A stretch of 64,000 nt of DNA. It comes from Hydractinia symbiolongicarpus (Eukaryota > Cnidaria > Hydrozoa > Anthoathecata > Hydractiniidae). Of this stretch, positions 10,101-23,100 are shown piece by piece. Under the pieces are notes generated by a model. It did no database searches. It worked only from the letters and a program-made list of their open reading frames with translations, and was not told where the DNA came from. The stretch spans positions 14,069,001 through 14,133,000 of the forward strand of contig NC_079886.1 of assembly GCF_029227915.1 (NCBI RefSeq), read 5' to 3'. Every line of letters begins with the position of its first letter. The first letter of the stretch is position 1. The translations under genes and the position numbers were made by a program.

Positions 10101-11941
10101 AGTCCTATAAAGACCGTAATATACCCTTTTGCAGTCCAATAAAAGCCTCACACGTAAATCACGTGGTTCCATCTGCCTGCGCAGTTTACCACTACACTAT
10201 TCCTTCCAGTCTCAATGCGCTACAACGTTCCAAGTCGTTTTCATTAGCGCCGCTGCCTTACAACAGTCTTAACTACGTACACAGTCCTATAAAGGCTGTA
10301 ATATGGCCTTTTGCAGTCTAATAAAACCCTAGCACGTAAATCACGTGGTTTCACCTGTCTGCGCAGGTTACCATTGGACTAGTCCTTCCAGTCTGAATGC
10401 GTTACAACGACTCAAGTCGTTATCATTAGCGCCGTTGCTTTACAACACTATTAACTGCGTGTACAGTCCTATAAAGACCGTAACATACCCTTTTGCAGTC
10501 CATTAAAGGTCGCTCACGTAAATCACGTGGTTTCACCTGCCTGCGCAGGTTACCATTGGACTGTTCCTTCCATTCTCGATGCACTACAACGTCCCAAGTC
10601 GTTTTCAATACCGCCGTTGCTTTACAACACTGTTAACTGCGTGCACAGTCCTATAAAGGCTGTAATATGGCCTTTTGCAGTCTAATAAAGGCGTTGCATG
10701 TAAATTACGTGGTTTCACCTGTCTGCGCAGGTTACCATTGGAATAGTCCTTCCAGTCTCAATGCGCTACAACCTTCCAAGTCGTTTTCATTAGCGCTGTT
10801 GCCTTAGAACACTCTTAACTACTTGCACAGTCATATAAAGGCTGTAATATGGCCTTTTGCAGTCTAATAAAAGCCTCACACGCAAATCACGTTGGTCCAT
10901 CTGCCTGCGCAGGTTACCATTGGACTATTCCTTAAAGTCTCAATGCGCTACCACGTCCCAAGTCGTCTTCATTAGCGCCGTTGCTCTACAACACTATTAA
11001 CTACGTGCACAGTCCTATAAAGGCTGTAATATTGCCTTTTGCAGTATAAAAAAGACGTCACACGTAAATCACGTGGTTTCACCTGTCTGCCCAGATTACC
11101 ATTCGACTGTTCCTTCCAGTCTCGATGCACTTCAATGTTCCAAGTGGTTTTCCTTAGCGCCGTGGCCTTAGAACACTCTTAACTACGTGCACAGTCCTAT
11201 AAAGACCGTAATATACCCTTTTGCAGTCCAATAAAGGCCGCACACGTAAATCACGCGGTTTCAGCTGCCCGCGCAGGTTACCATTAGACTAGTCCTTCCA
11301 CTCTCAATGCACTACAACGTTCCAAGTGGTTTTCCTTAGCGCTGTTGCCTTAGAACTCTCTTAACTACGTGCACAGTCCAATAAAAGGTGTAATGTAGCC
11401 TTTTGCAGTCTAATAAAGGCCTCACACGTAAATCACGTGGTTCCATCTGCCTGTGCACGTTACCATTGCACTATTCCTTCCAGTCTCAATGCACTACAAC
11501 GTTCCAAGTGGTTTTCCTTAGCGCGGTGGCCTTAGACCACTCTTTACGACGTGCACAGTCCTATAAAGACCACAATACACATTTTTGCAGGCCAATAAAA
11601 GCCGCACACGTAAATCACGCTGTTTCACCTGCCTGCACCGGTTACCATTGGACTTGTCGTTCCAGTCTTAATGCGCTACCACGTCCCAAGTCGTTTTCAT
11701 TAGCGCGGCTGCCTTACAACACTCTTAACTACGTGCACAGTCCTTTAAAGGCCGTAATATGGCCTTTTGCAGTCTAATAAAAACCTCGCACGTAAATCAC
11801 GCGGTTTCACCTGTCTGCGCAGGTTACCATTGGACTAGTTCTTCCAGTCTCAATGCGGCACAACGTCCCAAGTCGTTTTCCTTAGCGCGGTGGCCTTAGA
11901 CCACTCTTAACTACGTGCACAGTCCTATAAAGACCGCAATA

Positions 11942-12305
11942 CACCTTTTTGCAGTCCAATAAAGGCCGCACACATAAATCACGCGGTTTCAGCTGCCTGC
12001 ACCGGTTACCATTGGTCTTGTCGTTCCAGTCTTAATGCGCTACCACGTCCCAAGTCGTTTTCATTAGCGCCGCAGCCTTACAACAATCTTAACTACGTGC
12101 ACAGTCCTATAAAGGCCGTAATATGGTCTTTTGCAGTCAAATAAAAACCTCGCACGTAAATCACGCGGTTTCATCTGTCTTCGCAGGTCACCATTGGAGT
12201 AGTCCTTCCAGTCTCAATGCGCTACAACGTCCCAAGTCGTTTTCAATACCGCCGTTGCTTTACAACACTGTTAACTGCGTGCACAGTCCTATAAAGGCTG
12301 CAATA
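11942..12305 (+). repeat. Two monomers (364 bp) absent from the second copy of block P
   Basis: In this copy GACCGCAATACACC at 11,936 is followed by two monomers before GGCTGCAATATGGCC at 12,300. In the other copy GACCGCAATATGGCC at about 20,315 joins the outer parts directly. The breakpoint lies in the shared hexamer GCAATA (11,936-11,941 and 12,300-12,305), 364 bp apart. An exact two-monomer loss is what unequal exchange or replication slippage in register produces. Which state is older cannot be told from these two copies alone. Confidence 0.8.
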
Positions 12306-12921
12306 TGGCCTTTTGCAGTCTAACAAAGGCGTTGCACGTAAATTACGTGGTTTCACCTGTCTGCACAGGTTACCATTGGACTAGTCCTTCCAGTCTCAAT
12401 GCGCTACAACGTTCCAAGTCGTTTTCATTAGCGCTGTTGCCTTAGAACATTCTTAACTACGTGCACAGTCATATAAAGGCTGTAATATGGCCTTTTGCAG
12501 TCTATTAAAAGCCTCACACGTAAATCACGTTGTTCCATCTGCCTGCGCATGTTACCATTGGACTACTCCTTAAAGTCTCAATGCGCTACAACGTCCCAAG
12601 TCGTTTTCTTTAGCGGCGCTGCCTTACAACACTCTTAACTACGTGCACAGTCCTTTAAAGGCCGTTATATGGCCTTTTGCAGTCTAATAAAAACCTCGCA
12701 CATAAATCACGCGGTTTCACCTGTCTGCGCAGGTTACCATTGGACTAGTTCGTCCAGTCTCAATGCGGCACAACGTCCCAAGTTGTTTTCCTTAGCGCGG
12801 TGGCCTTAGACCACTCTTAACTACGTGCACAGTCCTATAAAGACCGCAATACACCTTTTTGCAGTCCAATAAAGGCTGCACACATAAATCACGCGGTTTC
12901 AGCTGCCTGCACCGGTTACCA

Positions 12922-15900
12922 TTGGACTTGTCGTTCCAGTCTTAATGCGCTACCACGTCCCAAGTCGTTTTCATTAGCGCCGCAGCCTTACAACATTCTT
13001 AACTGCGTGCACAGTCCTATAAAGACTGCAATATGGCCTTTTGCAGTCTAATAAAGGCGTTGCACGTAAATTACGTGGTTTCACCTGTCTGCACAGGTTA
13101 CCATTGGACTAGTCCTTCCAGTCTCAATGCGCTACAACGTTCCAAGTCGTTTTCATTAGCGCTGTTGCCTTAGAACATTCTTAACTACGTGCACAGTCAT
13201 ATAAAGGCTGTAATATGGCCTTTTGCAGTCTAATAAAAGCCTCACACGTAAATCACGTTGTTCCATCTGCCTGCGCAGGTTACCATTGGACTACTCTTTA
13301 AAGTCTCAATGCGCTACCACGTCCCAAGTCGTCTTCATTAGCACCGTTGCTTTACAACACTATTAACTACGTGCACAGTCCTATAAAGGCAGTAATATTG
13401 CCTTTTGCAGTATAAAAAAGACGTCACACGTAAATCACGTGGTTTCACCTGTCTGCCCAGATTACCATTCGACTGTTCCTTCCAGTCTCGATGCACTTCA
13501 ATGTTCCAAGTGGTTTTCCTTAGCGCCGTGGCCTTAGAACACTCTTAACTACGTGCACAGTCCTATAAAGACCGTAATATACCCTTTTGCAGTCCAATAA
13601 AAGCCTCACACGTAAATGACGTGGTTCCATCTGCCTGCGCAGTTTACCACTACACTATTCCTTCCAGTCTCAATGCGCTACAACGTTCCAAGTCGTTTTC
13701 ATTAGCGCCGCTGCCTTACAACAGTCTTAACTACGTGCACAGTCCTATAAAGGCTGTAATATGGCCTTTTGCAGTCTAATAAAACCCTAGCACGTAAGTC
13801 ACGTGGAATCACCTGTCTGCGCAGGTTACCATTGGACTAGTCCTTTCAGTCTCGATGCACTACAACGTCCCAAGTCGTTTTCATTAGCGCCGCTGCCTTA
13901 CAACACTCCTAACTACGTGCACTGTCCTATAAAGGCCGTAATATGGCCTTTTGCAGTCTAATAAAAACCTCGCACGTAAAACACGCGGTTTCACCTGTCT
14001 GCGCAGGTTACCATTCGACTGTTCCTTCCAGTCTCGATGCACTTCAATGTTCCAAGTGGTTTTCCTTAGCGCCGTGGCCTTAGAACACTCTTAACTACTT
14101 GCACAGTCCTATAAAGACCGTAATATACCCTTTTGCATTCCAATAAAGGCCGCACACGTAAATCACGCGGTTTCAGCTGCCCGCGCAGGTTACCATTAGA
14201 CTAGTCCTTAAAGTTTCAATGCGCTACCACGTCCCAAGTCGTCTTCATTAGCGCCGTTGCTCTACAACACTATTAACTACGTGCACAGTCCTATAAAGGC
14301 TGTAATATTGCCTTTTGAAGTATTAAAAAGACGTCACACGTAAATCACGTGGTTTCACCTGTCTGCCCAGATTACCATTCGACTGTTCCTTCCAGTCTCG
14401 ATGCACTTCAATGTTCCAAGTGGTTTTCCTTAGTGCTGTGGCCTTAGAACACTCTTAACTACGTGCACAGTCCTATAAAGGCCGTAATATTGCCTTTTGC
14501 AGTATAAAAAAGACGTCACACGTAATTCACGTGGTTTCACCTGTCTGCCCAGATTACCATTCGACTGTTCCTTCCAGTCTCGATGCACTTCAATGTTCCA
14601 AGTGGTTTTCCTTAGCGCCGTGGCCTTAGAACACTCTTAACTACGTGCACAGTCCTATAAAGACCGTAATATACCCTTTTGCAGTCCAATAGAGGCCGCA
14701 CACGTAAATCACGCAGTTTCAGCTGCCTGCGCAGATTTTCCATTGGACTAGTCCTTCCAGTCTGAATGCGTTACAACGTCTCAAGTCGTTATCATTAGCG
14801 CCGTTGCTTTACAACACTATTAACTGCGTGTACAGTCCTATAAAGACCGTAACATACCCTTTTGCAGTCCATTAAAGGTCGCACACGTAAATCACGTGGT
14901 TTCACCTGCCTGCGCAGGTTACCATTGGACTGTTCCTTCCAGTCTCGATGCACTACAACGTCCCAAGTCGTTTTCATTAGCGCCGCTGCCTTACAACACT
15001 CCTAACTACGTGCACAGTCCTATAAAGGCCGTAATATGGCCTTTTTCAGTCTAATAAAAACCTCGCACGTAAAACACGCGGTTTCACCTGTCTGCGCAGG
15101 TTACCATTGGACTAGTCCTTCCAATCTCCATGCGCTACAACGTCCCAAGTCGTTTTCATTAGCGCCATTGCATTAGAACACTCTTAACTACGTGCACAGT
15201 CCTATAAAGGCTGTAATATGGCCCTTTGCGATCTAATAAAAGCCTCACACGTAAATCACGTGGTTCCATCTGCCTGCACCGGTTACCATTGGTCTTGTCG
15301 TTCCAGTCTTAATGCGCTACCACGACCCAAGTCGTTTTCATTAGCGCCGCAGCCTTACAACAATCTTAACTACGTGTACAGTCCTATAAAGGCCGTAATA
15401 TGGTCTTTTGCAGTCTAATAAAAACCTCGCACGTAAATCACGCGGTTTCATCTGTCTTCGCAGGTCACCATTGGAGTAGTCCTTCCAGTCTCAATGCGCT
15501 ACAACGTCCCAAGTCGTTTTCAATACCGCCGTTGCTTTACAACACTGTTAACTGCGTGCACAGTCCTATAAAGGCTGCAATATGGCCTTTTGCAGTCTAA
15601 TAAAGGCGTTGCACGTAAATTACGTGGTTTCACCTGTCTGCACAGGTTACCATTGGACTAGTCCTTCCAGTCTCAATGCGCTACAACGTTCCAAGTCGTT
15701 TTCATTAGCGCTGTTGCCTTAGAACATTCTTAACTACGTGCACAGTCATATAAAGGCTGTAATATGGCCTTTTGCAGTCTAATAAAAGCCTCACACGTAA
15801 ATCACGTTGTTCCATCTGCCTGCGCAGGTTACCATTGGACTACTCCTTAAAGTCTCAATGCGCTACCACGTCCCAAGTCGTTTTCTTTAGCGGCGCTGCC

Positions 15901-16571
15901 TTACAACACTCTTAACTACGTGCACAGTCCTTTAAAGGCCGTAATATGGCCTTTTGCAGTCTAATAAAAACCTCGCACGTAAATCACGCGGTTTCACCTG
16001 TCTGCGCAGGTTACCATGGACTAGTTCGTCCAGTCTCAATGCGGCACAACGTCCCAAGTTGTTTTCCTCAGCGCGGTGGCCTTAGACCACTCTTAACTAC
16101 GTGCACAGTCCTATAAAGACCGCAATACACCTTTTTGCAGTCCAATAAAGGCCGCACACATAAATCACGCGGTTTCAGCTGCCTGCACCGGTTACCATTG
16201 GACTTGTCGTTCCAGTCTTAATGCGCTACCACGTCCCAAGTCGTTTTCATTAGCGCCGCAGCCTTACAACATTCTTAACTGCGTGCACAGTCCTATAAAG
16301 GCTGCAATATGGCCTTTTGCAGTCTAATAAAGGCGTTGCACGTAAATTACGTGGTTTCACCTGTCTGCACAGGTTACCATTGGACTAGTCCTTCCAGTCT
16401 CAATGCGCTACAACGTTCCAAGTCGTTTTCATTAGCGCTGTTGCCTTAGAACATTCTTAACTACGTGCACAGTCATATAAAGGCTGTAATATGGCCTTTT
16501 GCAGTCTAATAAAAGCCTCACACGTAAATCACGTTGTTCCATCTGCCTGCGCAGGTTACCATTGGACTACT
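12922..16571 (+). repeat. 3,650-bp block, copy 2
   Basis: It matches 1-3,650 at an offset of 12,921 and ends at the abnormal short monomer at about 16,571. Private changes include TGCATTCC near 14,137 for TGCAGTCC, and CAGATTTTCC near 14,724 for CAGGTTTTCC. Neither is in the other two copies. Confidence 0.85.
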
Positions 16572-16661
16572 CAATGCGCTACCACGTCCCAAGTCGTCTT
16601 CATTAGCACCGTTGCTTTACAACACTATTAACTACGTGCACAGTCCTATAAAGGCCGTAAT
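16491..16661 (+). repeat. 171-bp monomer with an 11-bp deletion
   Basis: Where related monomers read GGACTACTCCTTAAAGTCTCAATGCG, this one reads GGACTACTCAATGCG. Eleven bases are lost between two short CTC repeats, consistent with slippage. This is the point where the similarity of block P to 17,175-24,588 ends. Confidence 0.88.
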
Positions 16662-16864
16662 ATTGCCTTTTGCAGTATAAAAAAGACGTCACACGTAAAT
16701 CACGTGGTTTCACCTGTCTGCCCAGATTACCATTCGACTGTTCCTTCCAGTCTCGATGCACTTCAATGTTCCAAGTGGTTTTCCTTAGCGCCATCATCGT
16801 TTTCATTAGCGCGGCTGCCTTACAACACTCTTAACTACGTGCACAGTCCTTTAAAGGCCGTAAT
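16662..16864 (+). repeat. 203-bp monomer with a 21-bp partial duplication and filler
   Basis: GTTTTCCTTAGCGCC at 16,778 is followed by ATCATC, then GTTTTCATTAGCGCGGC at 16,799, so the GTTTTC..TTAGCGC segment occurs twice, 21 bp apart. The first part matches the GTGGTTTTCCTTAGCGCC subtype and the second the GTCGTTTTCATTAGCGCGGC subtype. From 16,804 onward the sequence follows 20,079 onward. This is an end-joining type junction between two different parts of the array, out of the usual register. Confidence 0.85.
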
Positions 16865-17174
16865 ATGGCCTTTTGCAGTCTAATAAAAACCTCGCACGTA
16901 AATCACGCGGTTTCACCTGTCTGCGCAGGTTACCATTGGACTAGTTCTTCCAGTCTCAATGCGGCACAACGTCCCAAGTCGTTTTCCTTAGCGCGGTGGC
17001 CTTAGACCACTCTTAACTACGTGCACAGTCCTATAAAGACCGCAATATGGCCTTTTGCAGTCTAACAAAGGCGTTGCACGTAAATTACGTGGTTTCACCT
17101 GTCTGCACAGGTTACCATTGGACTAGTCCTTCCAGTCTCAATGCGCTACAACGTTCCAAGTCGTTTTCATTAGC

Positions 17175-20100
17175 GCCGTTGCTTTACAACACTGTTAACT
17201 GCGTGCACAGTCCTATAAAGGCTGCAATATGGCCTTTTGCAGTCTAATAAAGGCGTTGCACGTAAATTACGTGGTTTCACCTGTCTGCACAGGTTACCAT
17301 TGGACTAGTCCTTCCAGTCTCAATGCGCTACAACGTTCCAAGTCGTTTTCATTAGCGCTGTTGCCTTAGAACATTCTTAACTACGTGCACAGTCATATAA
17401 AGGCTGTAATATGGCCTTTTGCAGTCTAATAAAAGCCTCACACGTAAATCACGTTGTTCCATCTGCCTGCGCAGGTTACCATTGGACTACTCCTTAAAGT
17501 CTCAATGCGCTACCACGTCCCAAGTCGTTTTCTTTAGCGGCGCTGCCTTACAACACTCTTAACTACGTGCACAGTCCTTTAAAGGCCGTAATATGGCCTT
17601 TTGCAGTCTAATAAAAACCTCGCACGTAAATCACGCGGTTTCACCTGTCTGCGCAGGTTACCATGGACTAGTTCGTCCAGTCTCAATGCGGCACAACGTC
17701 CCAAGTTGTTTTCCTCAGCGCGGTGGCCTTAGACCACTCTTAACTACGTGCACAGTCCTATAAAGACCGCAATACACCTTTTTGCAGTCCAATAAAGGCC
17801 GCACACATAAATCACGCGGTTTCAGCTGCCTGCACCGGTTACCATTGGACTTGTCGTTCCAGTCTTAATGCGCTACCACGTCCCAAGTCGTTTTCATTAG
17901 CGCCGCAGCCTTACAACATTCTTAACTGCGTGCACAGTCCTATAAAGGCTGCAATATGGCCTTTTGCAGTCTAATAAAGGCGTTGCACGTAAATTACGTG
18001 GTTTCACCTGTCTGCACAGGTTACCATTGGACTAGTCCTTCCAGTCTCAATGCGCTACAACGTTCCAAGTCGTTTTCATTAGCGCTGTTGCCTTAGAACA
18101 TTCTTAACTACGTGCACAGTCATATAAAGGCTGTAATATGGCCTTTTGCAGTCTAATAAAAGCCTCACACGTAAATCACGTTGTTCCATCTGCCTGCGCA
18201 GGTTACCATTGGACTACTCCTTAAAGTCTCAATGCGCTACCACGTCCCAAGTCGTCTTCATTAGCACCGTTGCTTTACAACACTATTAACTACGTGCACA
18301 GTCCTATAAAGGCCGTAATATTGCCTTTTGCAGTATAAAAAAGACGTCACACGTAAATCACGTGGTTTCACCTGTCTGCCCAGATTACCATTCGACTGTT
18401 CCTTCCAGTCTCGATGCACTTCAATGTTCCAAGTGGTTTTCCTTAGCGCCGTGGCCTTAGAACACTCTTAACTATGTGCACAGTCCTATAAAGACCGTAA
18501 TATACCCTTTTGCAGTCCAATAAAAGCCTCACACGTAAATCACGTGGTTCCATCTGCCTGCGCAGTTTACCACTACACTATTCCTTCCAGTCTCAATGCG
18601 CTACAACGTTCCAAGTCGTTTTCATTAGCGCCGCTGCCTTACAACAGTCTTAACTACGTACACAGTCCTATAAAGGCTGTAATATGGCCTTTTGCAGTCT
18701 AATAAAACCCTAGCACGTAAATCACGTGGTTTCACCTGTCTGCGCAGGTTACCATTGGACTAGTCCTTCCAGTCTGAATGCGTTACAACGACTCAAGTCG
18801 TTATCATTAGCGCCGTTGCTTTACAACACTATTAACTGCGTGTACAGTCCTATAAAGACCGTAACATACCCTTTTGCAGTCCATTAAAGGTCGCACACGT
18901 AAATCACGTGGTTTCACCTGCCTGCGCAGGTTACCATTGGACTGTTCCTTCCATTCTCGATGCACTACAACGTCCCAAGTCGTTTTCAATACCGCCGTTG
19001 CTTTACAACACTGTTAACTGCGTGCACAGTCCTATAAAGGCTGTAATATGGCCTTTTGCAGTCTAATAAAGGCGTTGCATGTAAATTACGTGGTTTCACC
19101 TGTCTGCGCAGGTTACCATTGGACTAGTCCTTCCAGTCTCAATGCGCTACAACCTTCCAAGTCGTTTTCATTAGCGCTGTTGCCTTAGAACACTCTTAAC
19201 TACTTGCACAGTCATATAAAGGCTGTAATATGGCCTTTTGCAGTCTAATAAAAGCCTCACACGCAAATCACGTTGGTCCATCTGCCTGCGCAGGTTACCA
19301 TTGGACTATTCCTTAAAGTCTCAATGCGCTACCACGTCCCAAGTCGTCTTCATTAGCGCCGTTGCTCTACAACACTATTAACTACGTGCACAGTCCTATA
19401 AAGGCTGTAATATTGCCTTTTGCAGTATAAAAAAGACGTCACACGTAAATCACGTGGTTTCACCTGTCTGCCCAGATTACCATTCGACTGTTCCTTCCAG
19501 TCTCGATGCACTTCAATGTTCCAAGTGGTTTTCCTTAGCGCCGTGGCCTTAGAACACTCTTAACTACGTGCACAGTCCTATAAAGACCGTAATATACCCT
19601 TTTGCAGTCCAATAAAGGCGGCACACGTAAATCACGCGGTTTCAGCTGCCCGCGCAGGTTACCATTAGACTAGTCCTTCCACTCTCAATGCACTACAACG
19701 TTCCAAGTGGTTTTCCTTAGCGCTGTTGCCTTAGAACTCTCTTAACTACGTGCACAGTCCAATAAAAGGTGTAATGTAGCCTTTTGCAGTCTAATAAAGG
19801 CCTCACACGTAAATCACGTGGTTCCATCTGCCTGTGCACGTTACCATTGCACTATTCCTTCCAGTCTCAATGCACTACAACGTTCCAAGTGGTTTTCCTT
19901 AGCGCGGTGGCCTTAGACCACTCTTTACGACGTGCACAGTCCTATAAAGACCACAATACACATTTTTGCAGGCCAATAAAAGCCGCACACGTAAATCACG
20001 CTGTTTCACCTGCCTGCACCGGTTACCATTGGACTTGTCGTTCCAGTCTTAATGCGCTACCACGTCCCAAGTCGTTTTCATTAGCGCGGCTGCCTTACAA

Positions 20101-23100
20101 CACTCTTAACTACGTGCACAGTCCTTTAAAGGCCGTAATATGGCCTTTTGCAGTCTAATAAAAACCTCGCACGTAAATCACGCGGTTTCACCTGTCTGCG
20201 CAGGTTACCATTGGACTAGTTCTTCCAGTCTCAATGCGGCACAACGTCCCAAGTCGTTTTCCTTAGCGCGGTGGCCTTAGACCACTCTTAACTACGTGCA
20301 CAGTCCTATAAAGACCGCAATATGGCCTTTTGCAGTCTAACAAAGGCGTTGCACGTAAATTACGTGGTTTCACCTGTCTGCACAGGTTACCATTGGACTA
20401 GTCCTTCCAGTCTCAATGCGCTACAACGTTCCAAGTCGTTTTCATTAGCGCTGTTGCCTTAGAACATTCTTAACTACGTGCACAGTCATATAAAGGCTGT
20501 AATATGGCCTTTTGCAGTCTATTAAAAGCCTCACACGTAAATCACGTTGTTCCATCTGCCTGCGCATGTTACCATTGGACTACTCCTTAAAGTCTCAATG
20601 CGCTACAACGTCCCAAGTCGTTTTCTTTAGCGGCGCTGCCTTACAACACTCTTAACTACGTGCACAGTCCTTTAAAGGCCGTTATATGGCCTTTTGCAGT
20701 CTAATAAAAACCTCGCACATAAATCACGCGGTTTCACCTGTCTGCGCAGGTTACCATTGGACTAGTTCGTCCAGTCTCAATGCGGCACAACGTCCCAAGT
20801 TGTTTTCCTTAGCGCGGTGGCCTTAGACCACTCTTAACTACGTGCACAGTCCTATAAAGACCGCAATACACCTTTTTGCAGTCCAATAAAGGCTGCACAC
20901 ATAAATCACGCGGTTTCAGCTGCCTGCACCGGTTACCATTGGACTTGTCGTTCCAGTCTTAATGCGCTACCACGTCCCAAGTCGTTTTCATTAGCGCCGC
21001 AGCCTTACAACATTCTTAACTGCGTGCACAGTCCTATAAAGACTGCAATATGGCCTTTTGCAGTCTAATAAAGGCGTTGCACGTAAATTACGTGGTTTCA
21101 CCTGTCTGCACAGGTTACCATTGGACTAGTCCTTCCAGTCTCAATGCGCTACAACGTTCCAAGTCGTTTTCATTAGCGCTGTTGCCTTAGAACATTCTTA
21201 ACTACGTGCACAGTCATATAAAGGCTGTAATATGGCCTTTTGCAGTCTAATAAAAGCCTCACACGTAAATCACGTTGTTCCATCTGCCTGCGCAGGTTAC
21301 CATTGGACTACTCTTTAAAGTCTCAATGCGCTACCACGTCCCAAGTCGTCTTCATTAGCACCGTTGCTTTACAACACTATTAACTACGTGCACAGTCCTA
21401 TAAAGGCAGTAATATTGCCTTTTGCAGTATAAAAAAGACGTCACACGTAAATCACGTGGTTTCACCTGTCTGCCCAGATTACCATTCGACTGTTCCTTCC
21501 AGTCTCGATGCACTTCAATGTTCCAAGTGGTTTTCCTTAGCGCCGTGGCCTTAGAACACTCTTAACTACGTGCACAGTCCTATAAAGACCGTAATATACC
21601 CTTTTGCAGTCCAATAAAAGCCTCACACGTAAATGACGTGGTTCCATCTGCCTGCGCAGTTTACCACTACACTATTCCTTCCAGTCTCAATGCGCTACAA
21701 CGTTCCAAGTCGTTTTCATTAGCGCCGCTGCCTTACAACAGTCTTAACTACGTGCACAGTCCTATAAAGGCTGTAATATGGCCTTTTGCAGTCTAATAAA
21801 ACCCTAGCACGTAAGTCACGTGGAATCACCTGTCTGCGCAGGTTACCATTGGACTAGTCCTTTCAGTCTCGATGCACTACAACGTCCCAAGTCGTTTTCA
21901 TTAGCGCCGCTGCCTTACAACACTCCTAACTACGTGCACTGTCCTATAAAGGCCGTAATATGGCCTTTTGCAGTCTAATAAAAACCTCGCACGTAAAACA
22001 CGCGGTTTCACCTGTCTGCGCAGGTTACCATTCGACTGTTCCTTCCAGTCTCGATGCACTTCAATGTTCCAAGTGGTTTTCCTTAGCGCCGTGGCCTTAG
22101 AACACTCTTAACTACTTGCACAGTCCTATAAAGACCGTAATATACCCTTTTGCAGTCCAATAAAGGCCGCACACGTAAATCACGCGGTTTCAGCTGCCCG
22201 CGCAGGTTACCATTAGACTAGTCCTTAAAGTTTCAATGCGCTACCACGTCCCAAGTCGTCTTCATTAGCGCCGTTGCTCTACAACACTATTAACTACGTG
22301 CACAGTCCTATAAAGGCTGTAATATTGCCTTTTGAAGTATTAAAAAGACGTCACACGTAAATCACGTGGTTTCACCTGTCTGCCCAGATTACCATTCGAC
22401 TGTTCCTTCCAGTCTCGATGCACTTCAATGTTCCAAGAGGTTTTCCTTAGTGCTGTGGCCTTAGAACACTCTTAACTACGTGCACAGTCCTATAAAGGCC
22501 GTAATATTGCCTTTTGCAGTATAAAAAAGACGTCACACGTAATTCACGTGGTTTCACCTGTCTGCCCAGATTACCATTCGACTGTTCCTTCCAGTCTCGA
22601 TGCACTTCAATGTTCCAAGTGGTTTTCCTTAGCGCCGTGGCCTTAGAACACTCTTAACTACGTGCACAGTCCTATAAAGACCGTAATATACCCTTTTGCA
22701 GTCCAATAGAGGCCGCACACGTAAATCACGCAGTTTCAGCTGCCTGCGCAGGTTTTCCATTGGACTAGTCCTTCCAGTCTGAATGCGTTACAACGTCTCA
22801 AGTCGTTATCATTAGCGCCGTTGCTTTACAACACTATTAACTGCGTGTACAGTCCTATAAAGACCGTAACATACCCTTTTGCAGTCCATTAAAGGTCGCA
22901 CACGTAAATCACGTGGTTTCACCTGCCTGCGCAGGTTACCATTGGACTGTTCCTTCCAGTCTCGATGCACTACAACGTCCCAAGTCGTTTTCATTAGCGC
23001 CGCTGCCTTACAACACTCCTAACTACGTGCACAGTCCTATAAAGGCCGTAATATGGCCTTTTTCAGTCTAATAAAAACCTCGCACGTAAAACACGCGGTT

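Larger units (their letters stand above)
8794..16571 (+). repeat. Large tandem block P (7.8 kb)
   Basis: This block is repeated as 17,175-24,588. The offset is 8,381 bp at the left (for example 10,426 to 18,807, and 11,403 to 19,784) and 8,017 bp at the right (14,795 to 22,812, and 15,218 to 23,235). The change in offset is exactly 364 bp, two monomers, missing from the second copy. Scattered single-base differences include GGAATAG near 10,741 against GGACTAG, and GGTCGCTCACG near 10,507 against GGTCGCACACG. Confidence 0.85.

Noticed and set aside
11403-11777. Longest open reading frame, 124 codons from a TTG (also at 19,784 and 31,433)
   Set aside because: It is simply two consecutive monomers read through because this subtype pair lacks a stop in the first frame. 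The second half is the usual monomer peptide in another frame. It has no ATG start and no recognisable fold.
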